NCBI GenBank assembly: GCA_903897925.1
Contig: CAIUDG010000080.1
Location: forward strand, 62,001-126,000
Direction: 5' to 3'
DNA: 64,000 bases
From: an uncultured beta proteobacterium
GTDB taxonomy: Bacteria > Pseudomonadota > Gammaproteobacteria > Burkholderiales > Burkholderiaceae_C
In this document: piece by piece, positions 9,353 to 17,196 of the stretch
Numbering within the stretch: the stretch's first letter is position 1
Layout: each line of letters opens with the position of its first letter
Position numbers and translations under genes: made by a program
Notes under the pieces: model-generated
What the model saw: only the letters and a program-made list of their open reading frames with translations
The model's database searches: none
Told to the model about the DNA's origin: nothing

Positions 9353-10117
9353 TCAGCTTATGCTGAGCAGCACCGGGGCGTGGTCGCTTGGGCGCTCGTT
9401 CTTGCGCGGTGTTTTGTCGATCAGGCACGACTGCACGCGCGGGCGCAGCGCTGCGCTGACCAGGATATGGTCAATGCGCAGGCCACGGTTGCGCCGGAAA
9501 CCGAAGTCGCGGTAGTCCCACCAGCTGTAGCTTTTGGCGGGTTGTTCGAACAGGCGGAAGCTGTCGCTCAGGCCCATGGCAATCAGGGCGCGCAGGTGGT
9601 AGCGCTCGGCTTCGGTACAGTGAATCTGCTCGTACATGCCTTGTGGGTCCCACACGTCCAGATCGTCGAAGGTGATGTTGAAGTCACCCATAAGTACCAG
9701 CTCGGGGTGCTGCACCAGCTCGGTTTTGAGCCAGTTGCGCAAGCCCTTGAGCCATTCCATCTTGTATTCAAACTTCTCGCTGCCCGGTGCCTGGCCGTTC
9801 GGGAAATAAGCCCCAATGACGCGTGTCTTGCCGATGCTGGCACTGATCACGCGTGCCATGTCGTCGTCAAAACCCGGAATATTGCGCACCACGTCGCTGG
9901 CTTCGCTGCGCGACAACAGCGCCACACCGTTGTAGGTTTTCTGCCCAAAACAGTGCGCCTGGTAGCCGGCGGCGGCAAAGGCGTCAAAGGGGAATTTGTC
10001 ATCGGTCAGCTTCAGCTCTTGCAGGGCCAGCACATCGACCGGGTTGCTGGCGAGCCAGTCCAGCACCTGGGGCAGGCGCACGCTGAGCGAGTTGACGTTC
10101 CAGGTGGCGAATTGCAT
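9353..10117 (-). CDS. xthA: Exodeoxyribonuclease III
   Basis: Base-excision-repair AP endonuclease / 3'-5' exonuclease of the EEP superfamily, 254 residues. Visible motifs are ATWNVNSL at the N-terminus, the catalytic metal-binding glutamate in LALQELKL, GAYFPNGQ, the GDFNI core with catalytic Asp/Asn, and the terminal SDHAPV. The start at 10117 (MQFATWNVNS) is the canonical family start; longer readings run into the upstream intergenic DNA. It is the last gene of the long minus-strand run, 22 bp after the DUF4337 gene. Confidence 0.95.
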   Translation of the reverse strand: MQFATWNVNSLSVRLPQVLDWLASNPVDVLALQELKLTDDKFPFDAFAAAGYQAHCFGQKTYNGVALLSRSEASDVVRNIPGFDDDMARVISASIGKTRVIGAYFPNGQAPGSEKFEYKMEWLKGLRNWLKTELVQHPELVLMGDFNITFDDLDVWDPQGMYEQIHCTEAERYHLRALIAMGLSDSFRLFEQPAKSYSWWDYRDFGFRRNRGLRIDHILVSAALRPRVQSCLIDKTPRKNERPSDHAPVLLSIS

Positions 10118-10139
10118 AGCGATTCCAGAGATCAGGGGG

Positions 10140-10739
10140 TCAGATGTGCAAGGCGGCCAGCAAGCCGATGGCGACACCGACGCCGCCGGTGCCAAACATG
10201 CCGTATTCGAGCCATTTTTTCTTGGTCAGCAAGGCAATGGCAGCCAGCGCAATCGCCACCTGCAGCACGGTGGTGGCCTGGGCCCAGCGGTGGTGCTGGT
10301 GCATTTGTTCATCGCTTTGTTCGTCCCACTCAGTGGCTGCGGCTTCGAGTTTTTCTGCCGCCAGCTTGATGTCGGCCTTTTCCTTGTCGTAGCGTTCCAC
10401 CTTGGCCTGGTAGGTGTTCTTCGCCTCGCCACTGGACAGATCGCGCGCCAGCTCGGCCAGCGACTGCTTGGTGCTCTTCGCCTGGTAGTAGTTCCACTGG
10501 TTCGAGGCCTCGGTTTTCTTGATGGCGGCGTTGTTTTTGTAGAGGCCGGCATTGGCCTGGGTGGCGCCGCCCATGTACGAGAACAGGGCGCCGACGGTAG
10601 CGATGATGGCCGTGAACATGGCGATCTGGTTGATCATGCCGCCGTTTTCATTGTTGCCGTGGCCACCATGGCCGCCCTGGGTGGCATGTTCAAGTTCGTG
10701 GTCGTGCGGGCCGTGTACGTGGAATCCGTCTTCGGACAT
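10140..10739 (-). CDS. DUF4337 domain membrane protein
   Basis: 199-residue protein of the DUF4337 type. A histidine-rich N-terminus (HVHGPHDHELEH, then GGHGGHGNN) is followed by one transmembrane helix (about residues 38-58), a long charged coiled-coil-like segment (65-145), and two C-terminal hydrophobic helices (about 150-170 and 180-198). The function of this family is unknown; the histidine cluster could bind metal but may only be compositional. It starts 3 bp after the folA stop, so it is almost certainly co-transcribed with folA. Confidence 0.8.
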   Translation of the reverse strand: MSEDGFHVHGPHDHELEHATQGGHGGHGNNENGGMINQIAMFTAIIATVGALFSYMGGATQANAGLYKNNAAIKKTEASNQWNYYQAKSTKQSLAELARDLSSGEAKNTYQAKVERYDKEKADIKLAAEKLEAAATEWDEQSDEQMHQHHRWAQATTVLQVAIALAAIALLTKKKWLEYGMFGTGGVGVAIGLLAALHI

Positions 10740-10742
10740 GGG

Positions 10743-11237
10743 TCAAACTCCTGATTTATTTTTGAGGGTGATGAATCGGTAACGCAGGCCGTTGGCTGCG
10801 AGGTGTTCTTCGCGCGCGGCTTCCTGCCAGTCCGCGTTGAAACTGGGGGCGAAGGCGTCGCCTTCCAGTTCGATGTCGATTTCGGTCACTACCGCCGAAC
10901 TGGCCAGGGGCAGGGCCAGGGCGTAGAGCTGGGCGCCGCCAATGACCCAGACGTCGGGTGCCGCGCCACACAGCTGCAGCGCCTGTTCCAGCGTGTTGGC
11001 GCGCTGTGCCCCGGCGCTCTGCCAATCGGCCTGGCGTGTCACCACCACGTTGCTGCGCCCGGGCAGCGGGCGAAAACGTGGCGGCAGCGAGTCCCAGGTT
11101 TTGCGGCCCATGATGACCGGGCAACCCAGCGTCACGCGCTTGAAGTGGGCCAGGTCTTCCGGCAACTGCCAGGGCAGCGTGTTGTCTTTGCCAATCACGC
11201 CATTGCGTGAGCGGGCAAATATCAGGTGCAGTTTCAT
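10743..11237 (-). CDS. folA: Dihydrofolate reductase
   Basis: NADPH-dependent reduction of dihydrofolate to tetrahydrofolate, 164 residues, the normal bacterial length. Signatures are the N-terminal LIFARSRNGVIGKDNTLPW, the substrate-binding PEDLAHFK, MGRKTWDSLP, and the NADPH-binding WVIGGAQLY. In most betaproteobacteria folA is next to thyA, whose reaction generates dihydrofolate. Here thyA lies upstream on the same strand but is separated by the complete pel cluster. About 104 bp with no clear gene separates folA from pelG. An own promoter there is possible, but I see no convincing -10/-35 pair. Confidence 0.96.
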   Translation of the reverse strand: MKLHLIFARSRNGVIGKDNTLPWQLPEDLAHFKRVTLGCPVIMGRKTWDSLPPRFRPLPGRSNVVVTRQADWQSAGAQRANTLEQALQLCGAAPDVWVIGGAQLYALALPLASSAVVTEIDIELEGDAFAPSFNADWQEAAREEHLAANGLRYRFITLKNKSGV

Positions 11238-11341
11238 CGTGTATCAGAGGCAGTCTTGCGGCATGTCGGCCTGAGGGCCTGGCGCGCGAAGGCTCGAGTT
11301 TAACCAGTCCCTGTGACGCCGGCGCGTCGCCACGGCGGGCG

Positions 11342-12715
11342 TTATTGCAGCATGAACGTTTCGAATTCCAGCACTTCGAGTTTGCGGTTGAGCAGCCACA
11401 GGCCGGTCAGCACGGTCAGCAGCATGGCCATGGCAAAGCCATAGCCGAACCAGTCCGCGCCAAGTGCCAGGGACAGCGCCGTGAACATCACGTTGGTGAC
11501 CGGCAACATGACCGTCAGCACCACTACCGAGCGCCGTTGGTCCAGATAGAACAGCACATTCAGGATGCCCAGCAGCACCACCTGCAGGGCGGCACCGACG
11601 ACGTCGATATAGAGCAGCGGCAGGTACAGGTCGGACATGCCCAGCATGCCCAGCAGCGAGCCGCCCAGGGCCAGTGTCACCAGCACCGCAATCGACTGGA
11701 TTTTGGCAATGTCGAACAGGCCGCGCTGCACGTAATAGACCATGTGGTTGCGCATGCGCTCGATGTAGTCCAGCGTGGCGCCGTCGCGCACCGCGTCGTA
11801 GAACTTGACGTAGTACTCGACAAAATCGGTCTCTATGCGCACCAGAAACACCGCCATGCCCGGGATCACCGACAGATAGGACAGAAAGATCGGGAAGTCG
11901 TAGATCACCGAGGAATGCAGCGGGCCGGTGACGGCCTGGCCGGTCAGCGGGTAATACCAGAACATCAGTTTGTCGACCCAGGCACCCAGGTTGAAGCCCA
12001 GGCCGGCGACCATCAGGCTGGGCAGCATGGCGCCGGGCTTCCAGATGTCAAAAGCGATGAAGCGATTCGAGTGGTAGTTGCGGTAGACCAGCCAGATCAT
12101 GCCCATCAGCAGCCCGTAGTGGCCCAGCACAAAGCCCAGCAACAGGCCTTCCAGCCCGAGTGCGCGGCGCAACAGAAAGGCCAGCAGGGTGGTGCTGGCA
12201 TAGCCCAGGAAAAAGATCAGCACAATGGCACGGTAGTGCTTCATGCCGGTCAGAAACACGGTGGCGATCCAGATCGAGGACATCACCGCCAGACCCATTA
12301 CGAACAGCAGCCGGTACAGCGGCGTCTGGTCCGGGAACAGGAAGGCGACAAACGGCACGCCAACCAGAATGCAGCCGGCAATCGTTACCAGCAGCAGGCC
12401 GTTGAAGTTGGGCAGGATGGCGTCTTCTTCCTTGCGAAAGACACAATCGGCAACGAAACGCGTAAACGACAGTTGCACGCAGCCGGTGTAGATCAGCGAG
12501 ATCAGAAACAGGTAGGTCACCGTCACCTGGAACTGCGCCACCGCCACCTTGGGCACCACCACGCCAATGCTCATGACACCGATCAGCATGATGCCGATGA
12601 TCGACAGCACCCAGGGGCCCGAGCTGATGATGCCGGCGAAGGCATAGGCTTGCAGCAAACCGATATAGGTTTGCTTCTTGAGCAGCTTGCGCAGTTCGAA
12701 GCCTATGCCTGCCAT
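11342..12715 (-). CDS. pelG: Pel polysaccharide flippase-like membrane protein PelG
   Basis: 457-residue polytopic inner-membrane protein, nearly the same length as P. aeruginosa PelG (456 aa). It begins MAGIGFELRKLL and contains about 12 hydrophobic helices, consistent with the Wzx-like MOP-superfamily fold proposed to move Pel across the inner membrane. PelG forms a complex with PelD and PelE in P. aeruginosa (established). The start at 12715 lies 13 bp inside the end of pelF, which supports translational coupling. Longer in-frame readings extend antisense-like into pelF and lack sense. It is the last pel gene; folA follows after about 104 bp. Confidence 0.93.
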   Translation of the reverse strand: MAGIGFELRKLLKKQTYIGLLQAYAFAGIISSGPWVLSIIGIMLIGVMSIGVVVPKVAVAQFQVTVTYLFLISLIYTGCVQLSFTRFVADCVFRKEEDAILPNFNGLLLVTIAGCILVGVPFVAFLFPDQTPLYRLLFVMGLAVMSSIWIATVFLTGMKHYRAIVLIFFLGYASTTLLAFLLRRALGLEGLLLGFVLGHYGLLMGMIWLVYRNYHSNRFIAFDIWKPGAMLPSLMVAGLGFNLGAWVDKLMFWYYPLTGQAVTGPLHSSVIYDFPIFLSYLSVIPGMAVFLVRIETDFVEYYVKFYDAVRDGATLDYIERMRNHMVYYVQRGLFDIAKIQSIAVLVTLALGGSLLGMLGMSDLYLPLLYIDVVGAALQVVLLGILNVLFYLDQRRSVVVLTVMLPVTNVMFTALSLALGADWFGYGFAMAMLLTVLTGLWLLNRKLEVLEFETFMLQ

Positions 12716-14232
12716 TGAAAGTTTTTGTCGTAGAGCGCCTGATAGCGGTCGAACATCATACGTTGCGAATAGTATTTTTCGACCCGGGCAATGGCGGCAT
12801 CGCGGGCTTGTGCCCAGGCCTGGGGATCGGACAGCAGCTCCAGTGCCGCCTCGGCCATGGCCTGCGGATCGGCGATGCGCACCACGCGCCCGGAGGCGCC
12901 CAGTGCGGCGTCTTCGCCGGGCAGGCCAAACACCAGCTGCCGGCATGACCCAACGTCGGTGCACAGCGTCGGGATGCCGGCGGCATAGCCCTCCAGCACC
13001 ACCAGCGGCAGTGCCTCGCTGATCGAGCTCAGCACCACCAGGCCGACCTTGGGCAGCAGTTCGGTGAGTTTCTGGAAACCCAGGAATTTCACCGATTCGC
13101 TCAAACCGAGCTGCAGCACCAGCTCTTTGCATTCGCTGGCGTATTCGGGCGCTTCATCCTCCGGGCCGGCAATCCAGGCCTGGGCCTGCGGCAGGTGGTT
13201 GACGATGATGCGCATGGCGCGGATATAGGTCTTGATGTCCTTGATCGGCACCACCCGGCCAATCAGGCACAGCACCATGGGTGTGTCCGGGGCACGCAGC
13301 GGGCGCAGCGCCTTGAACTTTTCCACGTCGATGCCATTCGGAATGTTGCTGGTGCGCTCGGCCGGCGCTCCGTCGGCCAGCTGGCGCAGGCGGTTGGCCT
13401 CATACAGTGCCACGATGTCGTTGCTGGCCTGGTAGGTGACGTAGCCCAGGTGTTCGTAAAAGCGGATCCAGAGCTGGCGGAAATAGCTCACGCGCGAGGG
13501 GTCGCGGTCGAAGATGCTGCGGTTGTCCTTGATCCAGTTGGCCTGGTACAAGTCAATCTTGCGCTCCTTCACGTAGATGCCGTGCTCGCTGAGCAGCAGC
13601 GGGCGCTGGTTGCGGTGCTTGAGCAGCACGCCCAGGGTGCCGGCATAGCCGGTGGAAATGGAATGGTAGATGCGCGCCCGTGGACAGCGCAGGGCGACTT
13701 CGCGCAGGCGCCAGAACGGCGTGTGGATGTTGCGGATGGTCCAGAAGTAGTCGACAAACGACGGGTCGGTACTGCGCTTGCGGTAGCTCTGTTTGATGAA
13801 CTCCCAGGCGTCCTTGCTGTAGAGAAACATCTCGTGGCTGATTTTGCCGTCCGGGCCGGCTTCGTCGAGCAGGCTGGCGAACATGTGGCTGCACGCCGGG
13901 TCGTGCAGATTGTGTTCAAACATCTGGTGCATGTCTTTCACCAGCGGCATGGTGCCGCGCGGCGGCTTGACTTCCAGCACCGGCGGGTTCGGCACGTCCT
14001 CGAACAGGTAGCTCACATCCAGGTGCACCAGGTTGGCCGGCAGCGGGTACCGCATCCGGCCATAGTCCTGCGGCCGGCTGCCCAGAAAGATGGCACCGAA
14101 GCGCAGCTCCGGAAAGCCACCGATGATCTGGTGGACCCAGCTGGAGACGCCACCGGAGACGAACGGAAAGGTGCCCTCGAGCAGCAGCAGGACGTCGACT
14201 TCGTCGGCGCGCGGGAGTGGGGTTTCAGACAT
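12703..14232 (-). CDS. pelF: Pel glycosyltransferase PelF (GT4)
   Basis: 509-residue cytosolic glycosyltransferase (P. aeruginosa PelF is about 507 aa), which uses UDP-GlcNAc/UDP-GalNAc-type donors to polymerise Pel. The N-terminal acceptor half begins DVLLLLEGTFPFVSGGVSSW, characteristic of PelF. The C-terminal GT-B half shows CLIGRVVPIKDI and the donor-binding E-x7-E motif in SSISEALPLVVLEGYAAGIP. The start overlaps the pelE stop by 8 bp and the end overlaps pelG by 13 bp, so pelE-F-G are tightly coupled. Confidence 0.95.
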   Translation of the reverse strand: MSETPLPRADEVDVLLLLEGTFPFVSGGVSSWVHQIIGGFPELRFGAIFLGSRPQDYGRMRYPLPANLVHLDVSYLFEDVPNPPVLEVKPPRGTMPLVKDMHQMFEHNLHDPACSHMFASLLDEAGPDGKISHEMFLYSKDAWEFIKQSYRKRSTDPSFVDYFWTIRNIHTPFWRLREVALRCPRARIYHSISTGYAGTLGVLLKHRNQRPLLLSEHGIYVKERKIDLYQANWIKDNRSIFDRDPSRVSYFRQLWIRFYEHLGYVTYQASNDIVALYEANRLRQLADGAPAERTSNIPNGIDVEKFKALRPLRAPDTPMVLCLIGRVVPIKDIKTYIRAMRIIVNHLPQAQAWIAGPEDEAPEYASECKELVLQLGLSESVKFLGFQKLTELLPKVGLVVLSSISEALPLVVLEGYAAGIPTLCTDVGSCRQLVFGLPGEDAALGASGRVVRIADPQAMAEAALELLSDPQAWAQARDAAIARVEKYYSQRMMFDRYQALYDKNFQWQA

Positions 14233-15259
14233 GGGGCAGGAATCGTCTATCGTGGTTTGGCGCGGCCAGGTCGCGGCCGGACCAGAAGTCGGCCACGGCC
14301 CGGGTCTTGGCGGCGATATTCATGCCGTCGATCTGGCCCATGTGCTGGCGTACCGTGGCAAACTCGCGCCGGTCAAATGCAATCTCGGCCAGGTAGGGCA
14401 GCACCGAAGACAGGGGCTGGCCCAGCGTCTGGGCATGTTGCAGTGCTTCCCTGGCCGCGTCGACCTGGCCCAGTGCCAGCAGAATACGGCCTTTGAGCAG
14501 GGTCAGTCCGGAATTCGGCGCCAGGCCCAGCGCCTCGGCATGCTGCACCTGTTGCAGCGCCACGTTCAGCGTGTGCTGGCGCAGCTCGCCCTGGGCCAGC
14601 GAGCCGTAGATCAGTTCCCAGTGCAGTTCTGCCAGGTGCTTGTGGCAGTTGAAGCGTTGCTCCGGGGTCAGGGCGCGCTGCAGGTTGTCGCGCTCGGTCT
14701 GGATATGGCTGGAGATTTTCTTTTCCTCGGCGTCGAGCATGCCGAAGGCGACCAGGCGCACGTCGTCGGTGCTGTCACCGAGCAGGTCTTCCAGGATCGG
14801 GTTGGCGACCCGGTTCGGCACCGACTGCAGCGTCAGCAGCGACTGCATGCGGATGGCCGCCGGCACGCCACGGTCAAGCCGGCTGCGAATCGCGCCCTGG
14901 CCGCTGCGGTTGACTTCCTTGGTCTGCACGTCGTATTGCGGTAGCTCCACCGACACCGGTGTCGCCATGCCCACGCGTTGCTGGCTTTGCTTGAGGCTGG
15001 AGCGCACCAGCAACAGCACCCCGAGCGCGCCGAACAGCGGCAGCATGAAGGCAAAGCTGAAGAACAGCAGCCAGGTCGCCAGTGGCGCACTGCGGTACTC
15101 CCGAGGCTGCAGCAGGTAGGCCAGGCTGGCCGCCAGCACACTGAGCAGCAGGTGTGCCAGCAGGGCCAGCCAGAACAGGGACAGATTGCCCGGTACCAGC
15201 AAGCTGCCGAGAAAATGGTGCGTGCTGCCAGCGCTGGCGGCGGCGTGCAGCGGGTTCAT
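14225..15259 (-). CDS. pelE: Pel inner-membrane TPR protein PelE
   Basis: 344-residue protein with two N-terminal transmembrane helices (about residues 25-50 and 60-85, separated by a short loop). These are followed by a cytoplasmic helical region with tetratricopeptide-like repeats, matching the architecture of PelE (about 329 aa in P. aeruginosa), which partners PelD and PelG. Sequence identity to known PelE is not something I can measure; position between pelD and pelF and the TM-TM-TPR layout are the main evidence. The ATG at 15259 overlaps the pelD stop as ATGA. Longer in-frame readings begin inside pelD and are rejected. Confidence 0.85.
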   Translation of the reverse strand: MNPLHAAASAGSTHHFLGSLLVPGNLSLFWLALLAHLLLSVLAASLAYLLQPREYRSAPLATWLLFFSFAFMLPLFGALGVLLLVRSSLKQSQQRVGMATPVSVELPQYDVQTKEVNRSGQGAIRSRLDRGVPAAIRMQSLLTLQSVPNRVANPILEDLLGDSTDDVRLVAFGMLDAEEKKISSHIQTERDNLQRALTPEQRFNCHKHLAELHWELIYGSLAQGELRQHTLNVALQQVQHAEALGLAPNSGLTLLKGRILLALGQVDAAREALQHAQTLGQPLSSVLPYLAEIAFDRREFATVRQHMGQIDGMNIAAKTRAVADFWSGRDLAAPNHDRRFLPHV

Positions 15260-16611
15260 TCGCGCAATGCCTCGGTCAGGGCCTGCAGCGGGTCTTCCAG
15301 GGAGAAGTCGATGGTGCGGACATAAATTTCCAGCGACGCAAAGTCGCCCTGGAAGCGGCTTTGCAGCCACTCTTCGATGCGGTGCATGAAGCCGTCCTTG
15401 GCCGACTGCGAGGCGAACGGCAGCAGCACCGCCACCACCGGTTTGCCATGCACCTGGGTTTGCCAGTACAGGTCCAGGCCACGCTTGATGCGCAGGAATT
15501 CGGCCGGAATTTCTTCGGCCAGCGGGCCATTGAAGCTCATCAGCACAATGTGGCTGTAGATGGCCACCTGGGTCTGCATGCGCAGCATGCGTGTCAGTTC
15601 TTCGGCAAACTGGGCCGGCATGGTCGGCAACACCGACTGCACCTGGCGTACGTCGGTGGCGCTGCGGGTGGTGTCGGCGAAGTAGGCCAGAATCACCGAC
15701 ATCATCTGCAGGTTTTCCACGTTGAGTGAGAAAAACGGCATCCGCGTCACCGCCAGTACCCCGATCAGCTGGTCGTTGCCGGCAATCAGCGGGGCCACGA
15801 CCAGCTGGCTGCTTTGCCGCTCCATCGCGACTTCGCGGTTGGCAATATGCGCCAGGCAGCGGTTTTCAATCACCATGCGCAGCAGTTCGTCATCGGCTTT
15901 CAGGACGGCCGGTTCGCCGACCAGATCGACGCGTTCGCCCAGAACCGTGTCCAGGCCGCTCGGGTGCAGCAGGTAGAGTGCGGCGGACTCGACGTTGACA
16001 TACTGTTCCAGCAGGTGCAGCAGGCCAGCCGAGCCTGGCAGTGCCGTGTTGGCGTTGCTGGATTCGATCACAATTGTGCGCAGCCGCACCAGCGCGTCGC
16101 GCAGCGAGCCGGGGCGTGCCAGCATTTCCTGCTCCAGGCGGTCATGCGAGAAGTTCAGCAGCAGGTGGCGCCGGGTCAGGCGCGACAGCCGTTCGGCCAT
16201 GTACAAATAGCTTTCCGACATGCGCATGTTGCGGTCGCGCCAAACGTCGCTGAACTCGCCACAGACCAGCACCAGCAGGCCGGCACCAAAGAAAAACTTG
16301 ATTGAGAAGTCGCCCGACTCCAGCCCCAGGCGCGATGCCACCACCCAGTTCAGCAGAATCGGCATGCTGCCCAATACGCCCGGCAGCACGCCATAGCGCA
16401 GCGAAATCAGTACCGGAACAAACCAGAACCAGGGAAATTGGGCGCGTGAGCCCATTGGGTCCTGCGGGTTGATCCACCAGGCAATGGCCACCGCCAGGCT
16501 GGGCAGGACCAACACTTCCAGCCATTGCGCGCGCAGGGTGATGGCTTCCGGGGCAAAACGGTCGGCCTTGAACCGGCTACCGATGGCGCCGAGCAACGCA
16601 GATAACTTCAT
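15256..16611 (-). CDS. pelD: Pel c-di-GMP receptor PelD
   Basis: 451-residue inner-membrane protein; P. aeruginosa PelD is 455 aa. Four hydrophobic helices (about 32-48, 60-80, 80-95, 105-120) precede a linker helix, a GAF domain (about 170-315) and a degenerate GGDEF-like domain. The inhibitory-site motif RGLD is present at residues 377-380, matching the RxxD site by which PelD binds c-di-GMP to activate Pel synthesis (established for P. aeruginosa). Pel production here is therefore predicted to be c-di-GMP-dependent. The ATG at 16611 is used; a TTG two codons upstream (16617) is possible, and neither has a clear ribosome site. Confidence 0.94.
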   Translation of the reverse strand: MKLSALLGAIGSRFKADRFAPEAITLRAQWLEVLVLPSLAVAIAWWINPQDPMGSRAQFPWFWFVPVLISLRYGVLPGVLGSMPILLNWVVASRLGLESGDFSIKFFFGAGLLVLVCGEFSDVWRDRNMRMSESYLYMAERLSRLTRRHLLLNFSHDRLEQEMLARPGSLRDALVRLRTIVIESSNANTALPGSAGLLHLLEQYVNVESAALYLLHPSGLDTVLGERVDLVGEPAVLKADDELLRMVIENRCLAHIANREVAMERQSSQLVVAPLIAGNDQLIGVLAVTRMPFFSLNVENLQMMSVILAYFADTTRSATDVRQVQSVLPTMPAQFAEELTRMLRMQTQVAIYSHIVLMSFNGPLAEEIPAEFLRIKRGLDLYWQTQVHGKPVVAVLLPFASQSAKDGFMHRIEEWLQSRFQGDFASLEIYVRTIDFSLEDPLQALTEALRE

Positions 16612-16650
16612 GCGCAAGGGGGGGCTGGAGTGGTGTGCAAATCCTGCGTG

Positions 16651-17181
16651 TTATTGGCCGGCGGGCATGCGCGCCAGCATTTGCGTGAGCAGGGTTTGCG
16701 CGGTGCCTGACAAGGCGTCGCGGCCCCAGCCCGATTGCGATCCGGTGACACTCCACAGCACGTTGCCGCTGGCCAGGTCGATCACCCTGAGGGTGACGCC
16801 GACCACCGGTTCACCGTCAATGCCGGCCTTGTAACGCCACTCCTGCACGCTGCCGCTCAGTCCGTAGCGAGCGCCCTGGGCCTTGGCCCAGCGCAGGGCT
16901 TCGTCGACGACTTTGCGTTCGGTGGGTTCGAACAGGCTGTCCTGCACCACGGTATTGGGATAGATCTTCAGGTCATGGATGCCCTGTGCCTGCAGCAGCG
17001 GCTCCAGCATGGCTTCGGCCGACAGCGCCGCCTGCGCGGTTTCGGTGTTGTTCACCAGCGGCAGCAGCACCCAGGACTGGGTCCGGTCCAGCGCCACGCC
17101 GGGGGTGGATTGCAGGGTGGCGGAGCAGGCGCCCAGCGCGAGTGCCGCCAGGGTTGGCAAGAGGAGACGAAAGAGTGTCAT
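16651..17181 (-). CDS. pelC: Pel outer-membrane lipoprotein PelC
   Basis: 176-residue lipoprotein: signal peptide MTLFRLLLPTLAALALGAC with a lipobox (LGAC; lipidated Cys about residue 19). The length matches PelC (172 aa), which forms a dodecameric ring at the periplasmic face of the outer membrane below the PelB porin. The body shows the alternating alpha/beta pattern of the family (for example LRVIDLASGNVLWSV). It starts 15 bp after the stop of the pelB C-terminal gene. Confidence 0.92.
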   Translation of the reverse strand: MTLFRLLLPTLAALALGACSATLQSTPGVALDRTQSWVLLPLVNNTETAQAALSAEAMLEPLLQAQGIHDLKIYPNTVVQDSLFEPTERKVVDEALRWAKAQGARYGLSGSVQEWRYKAGIDGEPVVGVTLRVIDLASGNVLWSVTGSQSGWGRDALSGTAQTLLTQMLARMPAGQ

Positions 17182-17196
17182 GGTGAAGCTGCTGTA

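Noticed and set aside
11207-12718. Plus-strand frame opposite pelG
   Set aside because: Q/H/R-rich antisense shadow of a membrane protein.
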